The notes under the pieces are model-generated. The model ran no database searches. It was not told the DNA's origin and saw only the letters and a program-made list of their open reading frames with translations. A stretch of DNA of 64,000 nucleotides from Agapetus fuscipes (taxonomy: Eukaryota > Arthropoda > Insecta > Trichoptera > Glossosomatidae), in assembly GCA_951799405.1 (NCBI GenBank), contig OX637350.1, forward strand, positions 1,101,852 through 1,165,851. The letters are read 5' to 3'. The position numbers were made by a program, and so were the translations under genes. This document shows, piece after piece, positions 1-10,062 of the stretch (positions are counted from its first letter, which is position 1; every line of letters begins with the position of its first letter).

Positions 1-84
1 CACATGCCAACTAGCCTGCGCTACCAAACAAACTAAAGAAACAGTAGGAAATATGTAAGAAAATCAGGTTTCAAAAATCATTGG

Positions 85-235
85 CTCATACTCGTATGTA
101 AGTATAAAGCTGGCCACCCATACTGTGAAAAATAGTTTACTTTACCAATTTCCCTTCTGTTTTTTGGAAGGTATGTATGTGTCTTCTTATGGGCACGCAT
201 TGAATAGGAATCCTAAATGTTTATATACTTATCTT
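85..235 (+). mobile_element. LINE-A 3' UTR, old fragment
   Basis: A diverged copy of the LINE-A 3' untranslated region, recognised by the order 'gtaagtataaagctggcca', 'cccatactgtgaaaaatag', 'ttactttaccaat', then the distal block around 'atgggcacgcattgaatag'. The middle of the element is deleted. Confidence 0.45.
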
Positions 236-399
236 TTCAACTGAGGTTATAGGTAAATACACGGAAACTTTGGAAATCTTTTCTTCATTATTTCCAAATA
301 TTTTTCTCATTTCCGATAAAAAAATAACTAGATTTCCGTGTTTCGTTTTATACAAGTCATATGAAAACCTTATTGTTAACATATTTCAATTTTATTGTA

Positions 400-625
400 G
401 ATAGTGTGTGGAGAACAGTTGGTAGAGCGCTCGCGTTCAAAGCCAGAGGATAAGGCTGCATTCCCCACCAAGGATGTCAGAAACAAATTTCAATTTCAGA
501 GATTCTTTCCAACCCAACACAAAATACCGGCAATGTTTACTAAGCCTTCACAAGAAATGAAAACCTGCCCTCTCGGAAGCAGGAAGACCCCACATCAAGA
601 AGTTTCACTATATGAGCAGGTTAGT
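400..625 (+). mobile_element. SINE1 (tRNA-derived), diverged copy
   Basis: The A-box-like 'acagttggtagagcgctcg' is followed by the SINE1 body: 'gatgtcagaaa', 'aaaataccggcaatgtttac', 'ccttcacaagaaatgaaaa' and 'agtttcactatatgag'. A 77-codon ORF crosses it but is only read-through of the SINE. The tRNA-like head is damaged, so it is an old copy. Confidence 0.7.
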
Positions 626-1055
626 TGTGTTACGTAATTGAGATTAGTATGATATGTAGGTATTTACTGTAAAAAATTGACCACTTTTGCTAATGCCACC
701 TCCATTTCACACACAGGCAGTAAAAATTCAAAATTTGTATTCATTTGAGTTCTGAGATTTTTCTTTTGTAAAATATTTTTCTCTAGGACTAATTTAAATT
801 CTAAAACATTGACACCAAATAAAATAATTCCTACAATCTAAACGGTTCGATTCCAAACAAACTATTTTCATAATTTAAGACATTTCTTCTCATAAATTGT
901 CTTCAGATACACATCTGTGAGAATAATTATTGTCAGCTGATATCAATCTCTGATGTTTCAATAAGTTGATAGAGTTGATATAATATAATGAGTTGATACT
1001 TGTATGATTAGTTGATATACCTACAAGAGGCGAATAAAAAAAAATTGCAGGTTTA
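626..1055. other. AT-rich spacer
   Basis: No gene or clear repeat is visible. A short LINE-A-like scrap ('tgaccacttttgctaatgcc') lies near 680, and 965-1020 holds a loose run of 'gttgata' motifs. Confidence 0.4.
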
Positions 1056-1350
1056 TGTCCAGTCGATAGCTCAGTTGGTAGAGTGCTTGCATTCCATGCC
1101 GTGAGCTCGGGTTCGAATCCCACCGAGGGTGTCAGAAATGATTTTCCGTTTCGGTGTTTATTTAAAACCCCAAAAATAAAATACCGGCAGGGTTTACTCA
1201 GCTTTCACAATAAATGAGCACCAGCTCTCTCGGGAGCTGGGAAACCCCTACTTCAACTGAAGTGGTTGGCGTAAGGCCCCCCTTACCTGTAAAAATAAAT
1301 AGGTTCAACACGACACATACGCGGCAAGAAGTTACACTATATGTGTAGCT
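1056..1350 (+). mobile_element. SINE1 (tRNA-derived), full-length
   Basis: Nearly complete SINE. The tRNA-like head has an A box ('tagctcagttggtagag') and a B box ('ggttcgaatcc'). The tRNA-unrelated body follows ('ttccgtttcggtgtttattt', 'aaaataccggcagggtttac', 'cttcaactgaagtggttgg') and it ends at 'cactatatgtgtagctt'. It has the polymerase III internal promoter layout. No cloverleaf acceptor pairing or terminator follows the head, so it is not a tRNA gene. Confidence 0.9.
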
Positions 1351-1469
1351 TTATAAATAAAAAATGCAAATTCGATTTTCAGTTTTTTTTATGCCAAATG
1401 TAGTACGGTCAATAAGGAATAATACCTTCAAATTATTCATCTTTTTTTAATTGTGTAGTTTTGTGATAT

Positions 1470-1665
1470 GCAAGGTGAATGCAAATGAAGGAATGTATGA
1501 AAAACATGAATGAACTGAGAGAAGTATGTCAGGATATGAATAAGTGAAGGAGAGTGCAGAGGTTTTGGCCACCCTTGGTAAAACGGTAAAAGTGATAAAT
1601 TCATAGTTACAGTATCAAGCAATATAAAAAGCTCGAGTAAGTGTTTTAGAACCTGCCATGGATAT
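1470..1665 (+). mobile_element. LINE-B 3' end fragment
   Basis: This holds the end of a non-LTR retrotransposon ORF and its short 3' UTR, comparable to the copies near 7.8, 21.6, 33.3, 36.8 and 51.1 kb. The shared order is a basic stretch ('gagagaagtatgtcaggata'), 'gtgcagaggttttggccacc', then 'aacggtaaa' and 'catagttacag'. The reading frame is broken. Confidence 0.65.
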
Positions 1666-2004
1666 ATCACCACGATTATGCGCAATCGCACACATCATTG
1701 CTTGTTTATAATTTTCTGGCAACAACAACACCGTTCAAAAAATGTAAGCCACCATTTTTTTAAACGGACCTGTTTTTATGACACGTTTGAACGTTTTTGA
1801 CACGTTTTTCTAGACACTATTTGAATCCGAATAATGAAATGCAAAATGCTATGAATAATTTGCAAAATTAAAATCACGTTTTTTTTGTTATTCACGAGAC
1901 TTAATTTGCCAAAACGGTCAACAAGGAATTTCCATGTTTGTGACAATAATCGCTGGATGATGATGATGGTTATGTTCACCTTTACGTGAGTTAATAGAAT
2001 GTGA

Positions 2005-3700
2005 GTGTTTACGGCAAGGTGTCCGTAGACAGAATGTCCACTGACGAAATGTCCACCGACACAATCTCAATAGACAAAATGTCCGCGCAACAAAAATATC
2101 CACTGACACATCGCACACCGACAAATTGTCCATTGATGAAATATCCACCGACGCAATGTACACGCGACAAAATATCTACCGACACATTGTCCACCGACAC
2201 AATGTCCACGTGACAAAATATCCACCGACACATTGTACACCAACAAAATGTCCATTGATAGAATGTCCACCGACACAATGTCCACGTGACAAAATATCCA
2301 CCGACATATTGTCCACCGACAAAATGTTTTCCGATGAGATGTCCATCAATGTGATGTCCACCGACAAAACATCCACCGAGAAAAAGTCCCACCGACAAAA
2401 TATCCACACGACATAATGTCCACCGACAAAATGTTTACCGATGAGATTTCTATCAATGTGATGTCCACCGACAAAACATTCACCGAGAAATTGTCCACCC
2501 GACAAAATGGCCACACAACATAATGCCCACCGACAAAATGTTTACCGATGAGATGTCCATCAATGTAATATCCACCGACAAAACATCCACCGAGAAAATG
2601 TCCACCCGACAAATAGCCACACTATATAATGTCCACCGACACAATGTTTACCGATGAGATGTCCATCAATGTGATGTCCACCGACAAAACATCCACCGAG
2701 AAAATGTCCACCCGACAAAATGGCCACACGACATAATGTCCACCGACAAAATGTTTACCGATGATATTTCCATCAATGTAATGTCCACCGACAAAACATC
2801 CACCGAGAAAATGTCCAACCGAGAAAATGGCCACACGACATTATGTCCACCGACAAAATGTTTACCGATGAGATGTCCATCAATGAAATGTCTACCGAGA
2901 AAATGTCCACACGAGATAATGTCCACCGACAAAATGTCCACCCACAAAATGTTTACCGATGAGATGTCCATCAATGTAATGTCCACCGACAAAATGTCCA
3001 TCGAGAAAATGGCCACACGAGATAATGTTCACCTACAAAATGTCCACACGAGATAATGTCCACCGACAAAATGTCCACCGACAAAATGTCCACCGACATA
3101 ACGTCCACCGACAAAAAATTTACCGATGAGATGTCCATTAATGTAATGTCCACCGACAAAATGTCCAACAAGAAAATGTCCACACGAGATAATGTTCACC
3201 TACAAAATGTCCACTGACATAATATCCACGCGATAAAATGTCCACTGACATAATGTCCATGCGACAAAATGTCCACTGACATAATATCCACCGACGAGAT
3301 TTCCAATAATATAATGTTCACCGGCCATTCCATCCATTTTGAATATATTTTTTCGGTGTACATTTTGTCGTACGGACATTTTGTCAATGGACATTGTGTC
3401 AGTGGGCATTCTGTCAATGGACATTGTGTCAGTGGGCATTCGGTCAATGGACATTGTGTCAGTGGGCATTCTGTCAATGGACATTGTGTCAGTGGGCATT
3501 CTGTCAATGGACATTGTGTCAGTGGGCATTCGGTCAATGGACATTGTGTCAGTGGGCATTCTGTCAATGGACATTGTGTCAGTGGGCATTCTGTCAATGG
3601 ACATTGTGTCAGTGGGCATTCTGTCAATGGACATTGTGTCAGTGGGCATTCTGTCAATGGACATTTTGTCGCGACACGATAGAATACGAGTGTTTACGAG
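2005..3700. repeat. Foldback-like inverted minisatellite (FB1)
   Basis: The left arm (about 2026-3330) is a degenerate array of 15-bp units of the type 'gtccaccgacaaaat'. A short unique hub (about 3331-3366) separates it from a right arm (about 3367-3680) with the same units in reverse orientation, so the whole block can fold back on itself. The right arm is far more uniform, at 30-bp (two-unit) periodicity. Because 15 bp is five codons, several frames stay open, but the pentapeptide ORFs are artefacts of the array. The layout resembles foldback transposons such as Drosophila FB. Confidence 0.85.
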
Positions 3701-3887
3701 CCATAAACTAGGAATTAGCATGAAATTCTCCAAGAAACATTATGATAGATTATTTATGATTTAACATTCTTGCGTCTGAACTGATGTCCCATCGATTCTT
3801 ACACACATACGGTGTTATGCACACACAGAAAATCCATGGCTCAACTACCATCTAACGTCAATTTTCCATACAAAAAAACGACGATCC

Positions 3888-4175
3888 ACGGACCGGTCCG
3901 CAGCCTAGTAGATGACAATTCGGACTAGTGATTGGAAGGCAGTGGGTTCGGATCCCGGAGGAGAGCGAAAAAATATTTCATTTTTCAAATTTGCTCTTCG
4001 CTGGGATGAAAAATCAATCTGTAATTATCAAAGACTGGTCACCATAGGCCCATCTAAACTTACACCAACTGGGTCTTGCTTGAGTATTGGCGCTTTCTAA
4101 AGCAACGACTAAGCTCGTAGTGCTTTACACGAAAACAGCGTTCACTAAATAAATCAGACTTATATTATTTTATCA
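3888..4175 (+). mobile_element. SINE2 (tRNA head, tail I), diverged
   Basis: The tRNA-like head starts at 'gaccggtccgcagcctag' and has a B-box-like 'gggttcggatccc'. The body includes 'tgctcttcgctggga', 'aaagactggtcacc' and 'tgggtcttgcttgagtattg'. It ends in the tail I sequence ('acagcgttcactaaataaat'). No 5S-like head is attached to this copy. Confidence 0.8.
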
Positions 4176-4348
4176 GTTAGGTATGGATCAAACGTGTTAT
4201 GAAAAACCCTGATACTCCAAGTGTATACACGTTGTTGTACATTTACACCTGTGGAAAACTTGGTATATACCGTTGATATTCATATTAAATGCATGTCCAC
4301 AAAGAGACGCGTGTAAGTTGCGCTTACAAAATTAAAATACATTAGCTT

Positions 4349-4455
4349 CCCTCGATCGTATAAATAGAAAAATGCATGTTAACTAGATCACTCACTAGAT
4401 GTGCTATTGTATCTTTCATACGTTTGTTTTCTATTGACGCGATCGAGGTGAATTC
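4349..4455. mobile_element. Short MITE, family M1
   Basis: About 105 bp with terminal inverted repeats: 'ttccctcgatcgtataaat' at the left and the complement of 'attgacgcgatcgaggtgaa' at the right. A relative sits at 59548-59700. There is no coding capacity. Confidence 0.55.
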
Positions 4456-4627
4456 ACATGAATATTTTATACTCGAGGTACAGGTGACATAACGGCTCTA
4501 GGTTCAATTCTTTGTAATGCGATATTTATTGGAATACTGACGATGACGGTTCTGGATATAAATCAACGTTAATGCGGGCATAAACACCGCGTCAAATTGT
4601 GGAAAGTATTTTGATGGCGTCTGCTAG

Positions 4628-5100
4628 CCGGGCCGCGTGTTCCCATTCCCCGACCTAAAAGGAATGTTCACTCAGAAATGCACACGGAAGTATCATACCC
4701 TAAATCTGCCGTTATTGTTTCTTACACTTTATGGTATTAGCAAAAAAGTGACAGTAATGAAAAAAATCAAGCATGTTTATTAATTTTTTATCTTAATTAT
4801 AAAGTTTAAACAAAATATATAACTTAAAAATTGCGACCACAAAAAAATATTTAAAAAAATACGTTTTTTTCACTTCTGTAGCTACTTTCTCGTGTGTGCT
4901 ATGTTTTGGAAATATTTTTTTTCATTCTATTTATAGAACTATACATTGTCTAGTGTAGTATCGAAACCGTTTTTTTATAATGTCAATAGTTTTTGAGTAA
5001 ATATGGAAAAACTGAAACTACTTGATGAATTCAATTTTTTCCGTGTGCTTGTCTGAGTAAACATTCCTTTTAGGTCGGGGAATGGGAACACGCAGCCGGG
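4628..5100. mobile_element. MITE, family M2, 46-bp terminal inverted repeats
   Basis: The two ends are inverted copies of 'gtgttcccattccccgacct' plus flanks, about 46 bp each and nearly identical (4628-4675 and 5053-5100). The 380-bp interior is AT-rich and non-coding. Part of it ('aaatctgccgttattgtttc', then 'cttacactttatggtattag') is shared with MITE M4, which links the two families. The transposase source is not in the window. Confidence 0.85.
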
Positions 5101-5428
5101 CCTTACACAGTTTTCACAGTTGTACCTTTCGTCACACGGAATATCCGACTCCCACTATGTTATTAATTTTTATTTTACAATCAAATACATGTCGTGTACA
5201 TTACAAACTACCACATTATCTAGTATAACATTAAAATTTCTGTGTTGAAAAATAAACTACGTATCAGTTTTCAAAAAGAAGTATATAATCGATCCACCTT
5301 ACAGTTCCGATAAAGCCTCTTCTTGCATCCAATTTTGATCGAAAATCTATAACCGCAGTAGGTACTTGCTTTCGATTAATCTTATTTCCTTACTTACCTA
5401 TTTTCAATGCATTCAATTCCTTGACTTA
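5101..5428. other. AT-rich spacer
   Basis: No gene and no recognisable repeat is seen between MITE M2 and MITE M3. Confidence 0.4.
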
Positions 5429-5847
5429 GGCCCGGTATATTGAACTGTAGTAATATTTTAGTTAACTATTACTTGAACTTTCATTCAAAATACTCAATCT
5501 CGAGTTAACTAAAACCGAACGTTACCGAAGTATGAGGCCACGCCCACAAATCTTGGAAATAATTAAAATGCCATTCAAAAGCTTTAAAACAAACAACTAT
5601 TCATAAAAATCATATGCCTAACCTTCGTTAAGCTAGAAAACGAGACATAAAATGTTCAGTTTGCAACAATTTTGATGTATCCTTACATTAAAAAAGAACA
5701 GCTGCTGTCAGTGAAGCGCCGCCATCTTGAAAATCGAAAGTTAAAGTTACTAAATATTTACTGCCGAAATTCGGTGAGTGAAATATTATGATGATTTAAC
5801 TAAAATCGCATTTTAGTTAACTTTACGATACTTCAAAATACCGGGCC
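5429..5847. mobile_element. MITE M3, PIF/Harbinger-like, TTA target duplication
   Basis: The 419-bp element begins 'ggcccggtatattgaa' and ends with its inverted counterpart 'ttcaaaataccgggcc'. It is flanked directly on both sides by TTA (5426-5428 and 5848-5850). A 3-bp TTA target duplication with GG-starting termini is typical of PIF/Harbinger elements. The interior is symmetrical in part ('tttagttaact' near both ends) and non-coding. Confidence 0.85.
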
Positions 5848-5877
5848 TTAAGGGTTGGTATGAGGCTAACTACTCAT

Positions 5878-5968
5878 CTAATCTAATCTAAGCTGCAAAG
5901 ATATAAATCATTTAAGATTTATATTAAATGCATTCCCACAAGCAGATATGTATAATACTCATACTTAA
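5878..5968 (-). mobile_element. LINE-A 3' end, truncated
   Basis: On the minus strand this is the last ~90 bp of LINE-A including the TTAGA-type tail (seen here as 'atctaatctaatctaagctg'). A tiny + strand LINE-A scrap ('gttggtatgaggctaac') precedes it at 5853-5872. Confidence 0.75.
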
Positions 5969-5971
5969 AAA

Positions 5972-6232
5972 AACGGTGTTATGGCCGAGGGGGGCAAGTG
6001 GGCTGATCTTTCTAGCGCGTTTGGAATAGAACAACGTTGGTTCGCACCCCGCTTGGGTCATTTGACCATAACTTTGACCCTGGTTCAACAGATGTCATTG
6101 GGTAATTATTAATTAATAATTCATTTGAAACAATCAATAATGAACTATTCATTGATGATATTAATACCTGTTTCTGACCAGGCAGAATAGGTTGGTGAAT
6201 TGCATTCCTCTTCATAAATCTATTTAAAAAAA
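5972..6232 (+). mobile_element. SINE3 (tRNA-derived)
   Basis: The head 'ggtgttatggccgagg' resembles the A box of a long-variable-arm tRNA (Leu/Ser type), followed by a B-box-like 'ggttcgcaccc'. The body has 'tttgaccctggttcaacag', a palindromic 'taattattaattaataatt' stretch and a tail ending 'ttgcattcctcttcataaat' plus A-rich sequence. A second copy is at 27298. Confidence 0.8.
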
Positions 6233-6239
6233 AATTAAC

Positions 6240-6432
6240 TGTGCCAATGTCACACTAATTCAGTGAAGGTTGGCAAAAGTTGCGTGGTTCATGTTAATTT
6301 GAGGTTTGGATATTAATGTGTAGGTACACATCCAGCATCTGTAAGCGCGAACTTGTGCGTGTCTGCTTGTGAAAATGCATACAATGTGAATCCCTAATGT
6401 TACTTAGATTATGTTAGATTACAAAGAATATA
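6240..6432 (+). mobile_element. LINE-A 3' UTR copy
   Basis: 5'-truncated LINE-A 3' UTR: 'tgccaatgtcacactaat', 'tttgaggtttggatatta', 'gtaagcgcgaacttgtgcg' and the terminal 'cttagattatgttagatta'. Confidence 0.8.
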
Positions 6433-6475
6433 TATTCCGAAATGTATTTGGCTCTATAAAGTCCACGCGCCTACT

Positions 6476-6716
6476 GTACCCTTAGTACGAGTTACAAAAC
6501 TTGAGTAAAGTAAAGTTTACTAAAAGTTGTAAAGAGTGATTTTCCCCAAAATCTGCCGTTTTTGTTTGTTTGAACTTGATTTTCTTCTTCACTGTAACTC
6601 TTTTGCTAAGACCATAAAGTGTAAGAAACAAAAACGGCAGATTTTGGGTAAAATCACTCTTTAAAACTTTCCGTAAACTTTACTTTACTCAAGTTTTGCA
6701 ACTCGTACTAAGGGTA
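6476..6716. mobile_element. MITE M4, copy 1
   Basis: About 240 bp of long inverted repeats. 'gtacccttagtacgagtt' at the left is matched by its complement 'aactcgtactaagggtac' at the right, and pairing continues inward through 'ccaaaatctgccgtttttgt'. The element can form almost one uninterrupted hairpin. Copy 2 is at 47285-47518. Confidence 0.9.
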
Positions 6717-6751
6717 CTGGACATCCAAAGAAGCTTTCACGTTCATAAAAA

Positions 6752-6985
6752 TATGCGGCTGACCACCCATACTGTGAAAAAATGGTTCACTTTGCCAATG
6801 CCACCCCTGTCTCAGGGAAGGACGGCAAGAGTTGCATGGCTTATGTTCATTTGAGATGGGTACTTATAATGTAGGTCCACATGCGGCATGTGTTAGCGCG
6901 AAATTATACATGTCTGCTTGTGGGAATGCATTTGATGTAAATTTTAAATGGTATATATCCTTGCAGCTTAGATTAGATTAGAAAT
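6752..6985 (+). mobile_element. LINE-A 3' UTR copy
   Basis: A good copy running from 'gcggctgaccacccatact' to 'gcagcttagattagattag'. It belongs to the subfamily with a 5-bp tail unit. Confidence 0.85.
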
Positions 6986-7254
6986 AGACTCATCCATTGA
7001 CTCATTTTAATGTTTGAAAACAACACTTTTCATTTTTCTTATTATCACAATAACACCTAGATAAAAACCCCAATTACAAAATATCATCCCTTATATAAAA
7101 GAAAATGGGAGAAATTCTTCGATTACCATCTTTATTCACCCCCTCCATCCATCCATCCCTCATAGGAGCATTATTACACCTTGTCATGGCAGGGAGACGT
7201 GTCTATGACATACCTCTTTTCCATTTAAGTTCCACCAAAGCTGTATGAAAAGTA

Positions 7255-7515
7255 AAACACTCACTATGAATCGCTGTCTTATAATCCATACATTTTTAGT
7301 AAACGCTAACGTGAAGTTTGGATGCTTGTATCTATCAACTCTGGGTGACTTTTCAGATACAGAACACTCTGACCGGGTTGAAAATAAAATAAAATAAAAC
7401 ACTCACTGTGAGGCGCTGTTTTATAATCCGTACCTTTTTTAGTAAACGCTAAAGTTGAGTATGAACGTTGAATTAAAATACTTGTCTCTAAGGCCTTTTC
7501 AGACACAACTTTTTC
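7255..7515. repeat. Old two-copy tandem duplication
   Basis: Two diverged copies of about 130-145 bp, each starting 'aaaacactcact' and containing 'gtaaacgctaa' and 'cttttcaga', are joined at about 7385-7395 by a short 'aaaataaaataaaataaaac' tract. No function is apparent. Confidence 0.6.
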
Positions 7516-7789
7516 TGCCCGGATTATCTATGGATTACTGGACTTACTGTGTGAAAGCTTTCATATATGGCATTATTGATCAACATTAAAGATATAGATG
7601 GAACATCTTAGCCATTTAGAGTGCCAAAAAAGAGTGCGCCCTAGGGCGTCCACTCCATACAAACGAGGTCAGTTTCCAGGCCGTCATGTCTCTAGTTGAC
7701 GTACGACGTTAATATCTTGAGTCTAATTTTTTCGTTGTTTACCTATTTTTGTGTGTTCATGATTTTGTTACTATTGAAAGAAAAAGACG

Positions 7790-7920
7790 TAAGCCTTGTA
7801 TATATTTTTTAATGATCGATGAGGAAATGAAAGTGATTTGTAAGGACAGAAAAAAGTGGATGCGCATCTGCGGAGGTACCAGCCACCCCTAGTAGAACGG
7901 TGACAGGATACATTCACATA
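7790..7920 (+). mobile_element. LINE-B 3' end fragment
   Basis: 'gtaaggacagaaaaaagtgg', 'gcgcatctgcggaggtacc' and 'agccacccctagtagaacgg' are the last codons and 3' UTR of LINE-B, directly upstream of a LINE-A copy. Confidence 0.7.
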
Positions 7921-7947
7921 CATGCATATATCGATGATTGTTCCTTG

Positions 7948-8195
7948 ACTTATAGGTTGATATGAAGCTGACCACCCATACTGTAAAAAATGGCTCACTT
8001 TGCCAATGTCACCCCTGTTTCAGGGATGGTCGGCAAGAGTAGCAGGGCTTATGTTCATTTGAGATTGGGTTTTTATTATGTACATCCACATGCGGCATGT
8101 ATAAGCGCAAACTTATGCGTGTCTGCTTATGACAATGCATTCAATATGAATTTTAAATTTAATAGATCTTTGCAACTTAGATTATAGATTGATTT
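7948..8195 (+). mobile_element. LINE-A 3' UTR copy
   Basis: Full 3' UTR-length copy from 'ccttgacttataggttgat' to 'gcaacttagattatagatt', with the longer tail-unit variant. Confidence 0.85.
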
Positions 8196-8204
8196 CCATA
8201 CACT

Positions 8205-8685
8205 ACTGGCTCCCAGCCTAGCACCGGATAGAAAAAAAATATAGAAAATCCGGACAGAAATCGACTTGTGTGAAATGGCTCTAACACTCCAAAGCCTGAA
8301 CACAAGCAGGTATGCTTAGGTTTCATATACTTGTGCGTGACGAACCCTGGAATTCCGAGTCGCGTGAGTTATGACGCAGTGCTATCTTCCATCACTAATC
8401 AGTAGCCCAAGTACCAAGCTTCGCGTTCATACTCTACTACAACGTCCACCAAAATATGTACGTCAACTGAAACGCTCTCTGCACACGCTGTTTCATTTCC
8501 CATACAATTTTTGATAAAACACTATGATAGAGTTTACATGCGATATTTTATACTTGGATGCAGAAGCTCAGGTCGTGTCACTATCAAAATGCCTGCCAAG
8601 GAATGAAGAGAACAAATTATTTTAACGAAAAAATACATAATATCTGTTTCAACCTACTTACGAAAATGGTCATTAGTAAGAAAGA
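8205..8685. other. Unassigned sequence
   Basis: No recognised gene or repeat. A 71-codon ORF starts at 8558 but runs into a dispersed repeat and has no recognisable motif. Confidence 0.35.
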
Positions 8686-8689
8686 GAAG

Positions 8690-8880
8690 ACAGAACTTCC
8701 CAGTTGCGTTTTCATAAGTACAAAAAAAACTCGGGCGAATGTAAAAATGTTTCTAGAAAGGTGGCAGTATTGACGGAGCAGTGTGAACATAGACGCATGC
8801 GGTATAAATCTTGTGATGGATAAAATTTACGAATTTTAAAGGACAAAGGCATTATTTTAAGACATTATGGCAAGTGTAAC
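8690..8880 (+). repeat. Dispersed repeat R1 (copy 1)
   Basis: About 190 bp resembling the complement of 54935-55145. Shared blocks include 'cgggcgaatgtaaaaatgtt', 'acgcatgcggtataaatctt' and 'taagacattatggca'. It may be a non-autonomous transposon; termini were not resolved. Confidence 0.6.
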
Positions 8881-9020
8881 ATGAGGGCCTGGGGAATCCT
8901 TCATCAAGATGACACCACGCTCTGTGAATGCGGAGCCCAACAGTCAATGGATCATCTTCGGATCTGCCCGGTCTGCCCAACAAGCTGCTCACTGGCCGAC
9001 CTAATGGCAGTGGCGTGACT
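8865..9020 (+). pseudogene. LINE-E reverse transcriptase C-terminus (remnant)
   Basis: Plus-strand translation gives the C-terminal zinc-knuckle-like segment common to several insect LINE ORF2 proteins. It includes TTLCECGAQQSMDHL, then a C-P-x-C-P spacing and SCSLADLMA. Only about 45 residues remain before the frame is lost. The same domain in opposite orientation is at 55235-55575. Confidence 0.7.
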
Positions 9021-9049
9021 ATCATACAAGCTAAAAAGCTAAGCATGCG

Positions 9050-9584
9050 TACCCTCAGAAATGCAAATAATGAATATTTTTGAGTAGATTACAGACATTT
9101 AAAGTCATTTTTAAATTTCCCCCCATCAAAAGTCGTGCTGCTGCCATCTGTGTGTGGCAGTAGGTTATTATTATTAGGCATTGACGAAGTAAACTCTGTT
9201 ACGCAACACTGTTATTGAGAAATGTTTCCCTGTCTTTGTTTAACGTATGAAAAAAGCTTGATCTCTGTAAGCTTGTATGAACATAGTCGGTTAAGCTCTT
9301 TTGTCATTATAAATTAACACAATATTATTACAGATTGTGCTTGGAGTACACATGATAATAATATCACCATATGCTTAGCTTTTCGTCCATTCAATTTTAC
9401 GATTCCAGACTGGAGCCATTTACAGTTGTATGAATGACCGTTTGTTTTTTCGTAAAAACTTTAATGCTTGTTTGTCTTATGTCCATCAGAGGTAATTTCA
9501 CATGATCAATGTTTGTATGTGTACTGGAACAATGTGTCTTATAAAAAAACGTGATTATTTATACAATTTAATTGAAAGGTAACG
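9050..9584. other. Unassigned AT-rich sequence
   Basis: No gene or clear repeat is recognised in this stretch. Confidence 0.35.
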
Positions 9585-9832
9585 CAACGAAACTAAGCTA
9601 CACGTATAGTGTAACTTCTTGTCACGTTATCCCCGAAGGAGTCGCGTGTGGCGAGTTGAACCTTTTTATTTTTACAGGTAAGGGGGCTGGCCTTACGCCA
9701 ACCACTTCAGTTGAAGTGGGGGTTTCCCAGCTCCCGAGAGGGCTGGTACTTATTTCTTGTGAAGGCTAAGTAAACCTTGCCGGTATTTTATTTCGGGATT
9801 TGAAATAAACACCGAAACGGGAAATCATAGAC
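9585..9832 (-). mobile_element. SINE1, lacking its tRNA head
   Basis: Minus-strand SINE1 body from 'agctacacgtatagtgtaac' (3' end) to 'accgaaacgggaaatcat'. The tRNA-like head is missing. The copy abuts a LINE-A copy at 9833, so the junction is a truncation or an insertion breakpoint. Confidence 0.85.
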
Positions 9833-10062
9833 AAAGCTCTCAGATGTATGCCCACAAACAAACACGTGTAGTTCGCGCTTACAAATGCTGATTGTGTACT
9901 TACAAATAAAATCCAAACCTCAAATGAACATAAGCCCTGCAACTCTTGCCGACATTCCCTGAAACAGCGGTGACATTGGCAAGGTGAACCATTTGTTACA
10001 GTATGGGTGGTCAGCCTCATACCAACCTATAAGTCAAGGAATATACCAACCTATAAGTCAAG
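9833..10062 (-). mobile_element. LINE-A 3' UTR copy with a 26-bp end duplication
   Basis: Minus-strand LINE-A of the young subfamily (compare 19745, 50745, 54012, 60060). It lacks its terminal tail. The 'accaacctataagtcaagga' edge is present twice in tandem at 10020-10062. Confidence 0.85.

Noticed and set aside
1056..1140. Functional tRNA gene
   Set aside because: A and B boxes are present, but the sequence continues into the SINE1 body without acceptor pairing or a Pol III terminator, and the same structure recurs many times.
3370..3670. CRISPR array with 30-bp repeats
   Set aside because: Repeat and spacer are both invariant; it is a simple minisatellite.
2005..3680. Long pentapeptide-repeat ORFs on both strands
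   Set aside because: They exist in several frames because the DNA unit is 15 bp. There is no start context or non-repetitive domain, and the DNA structure explains them.
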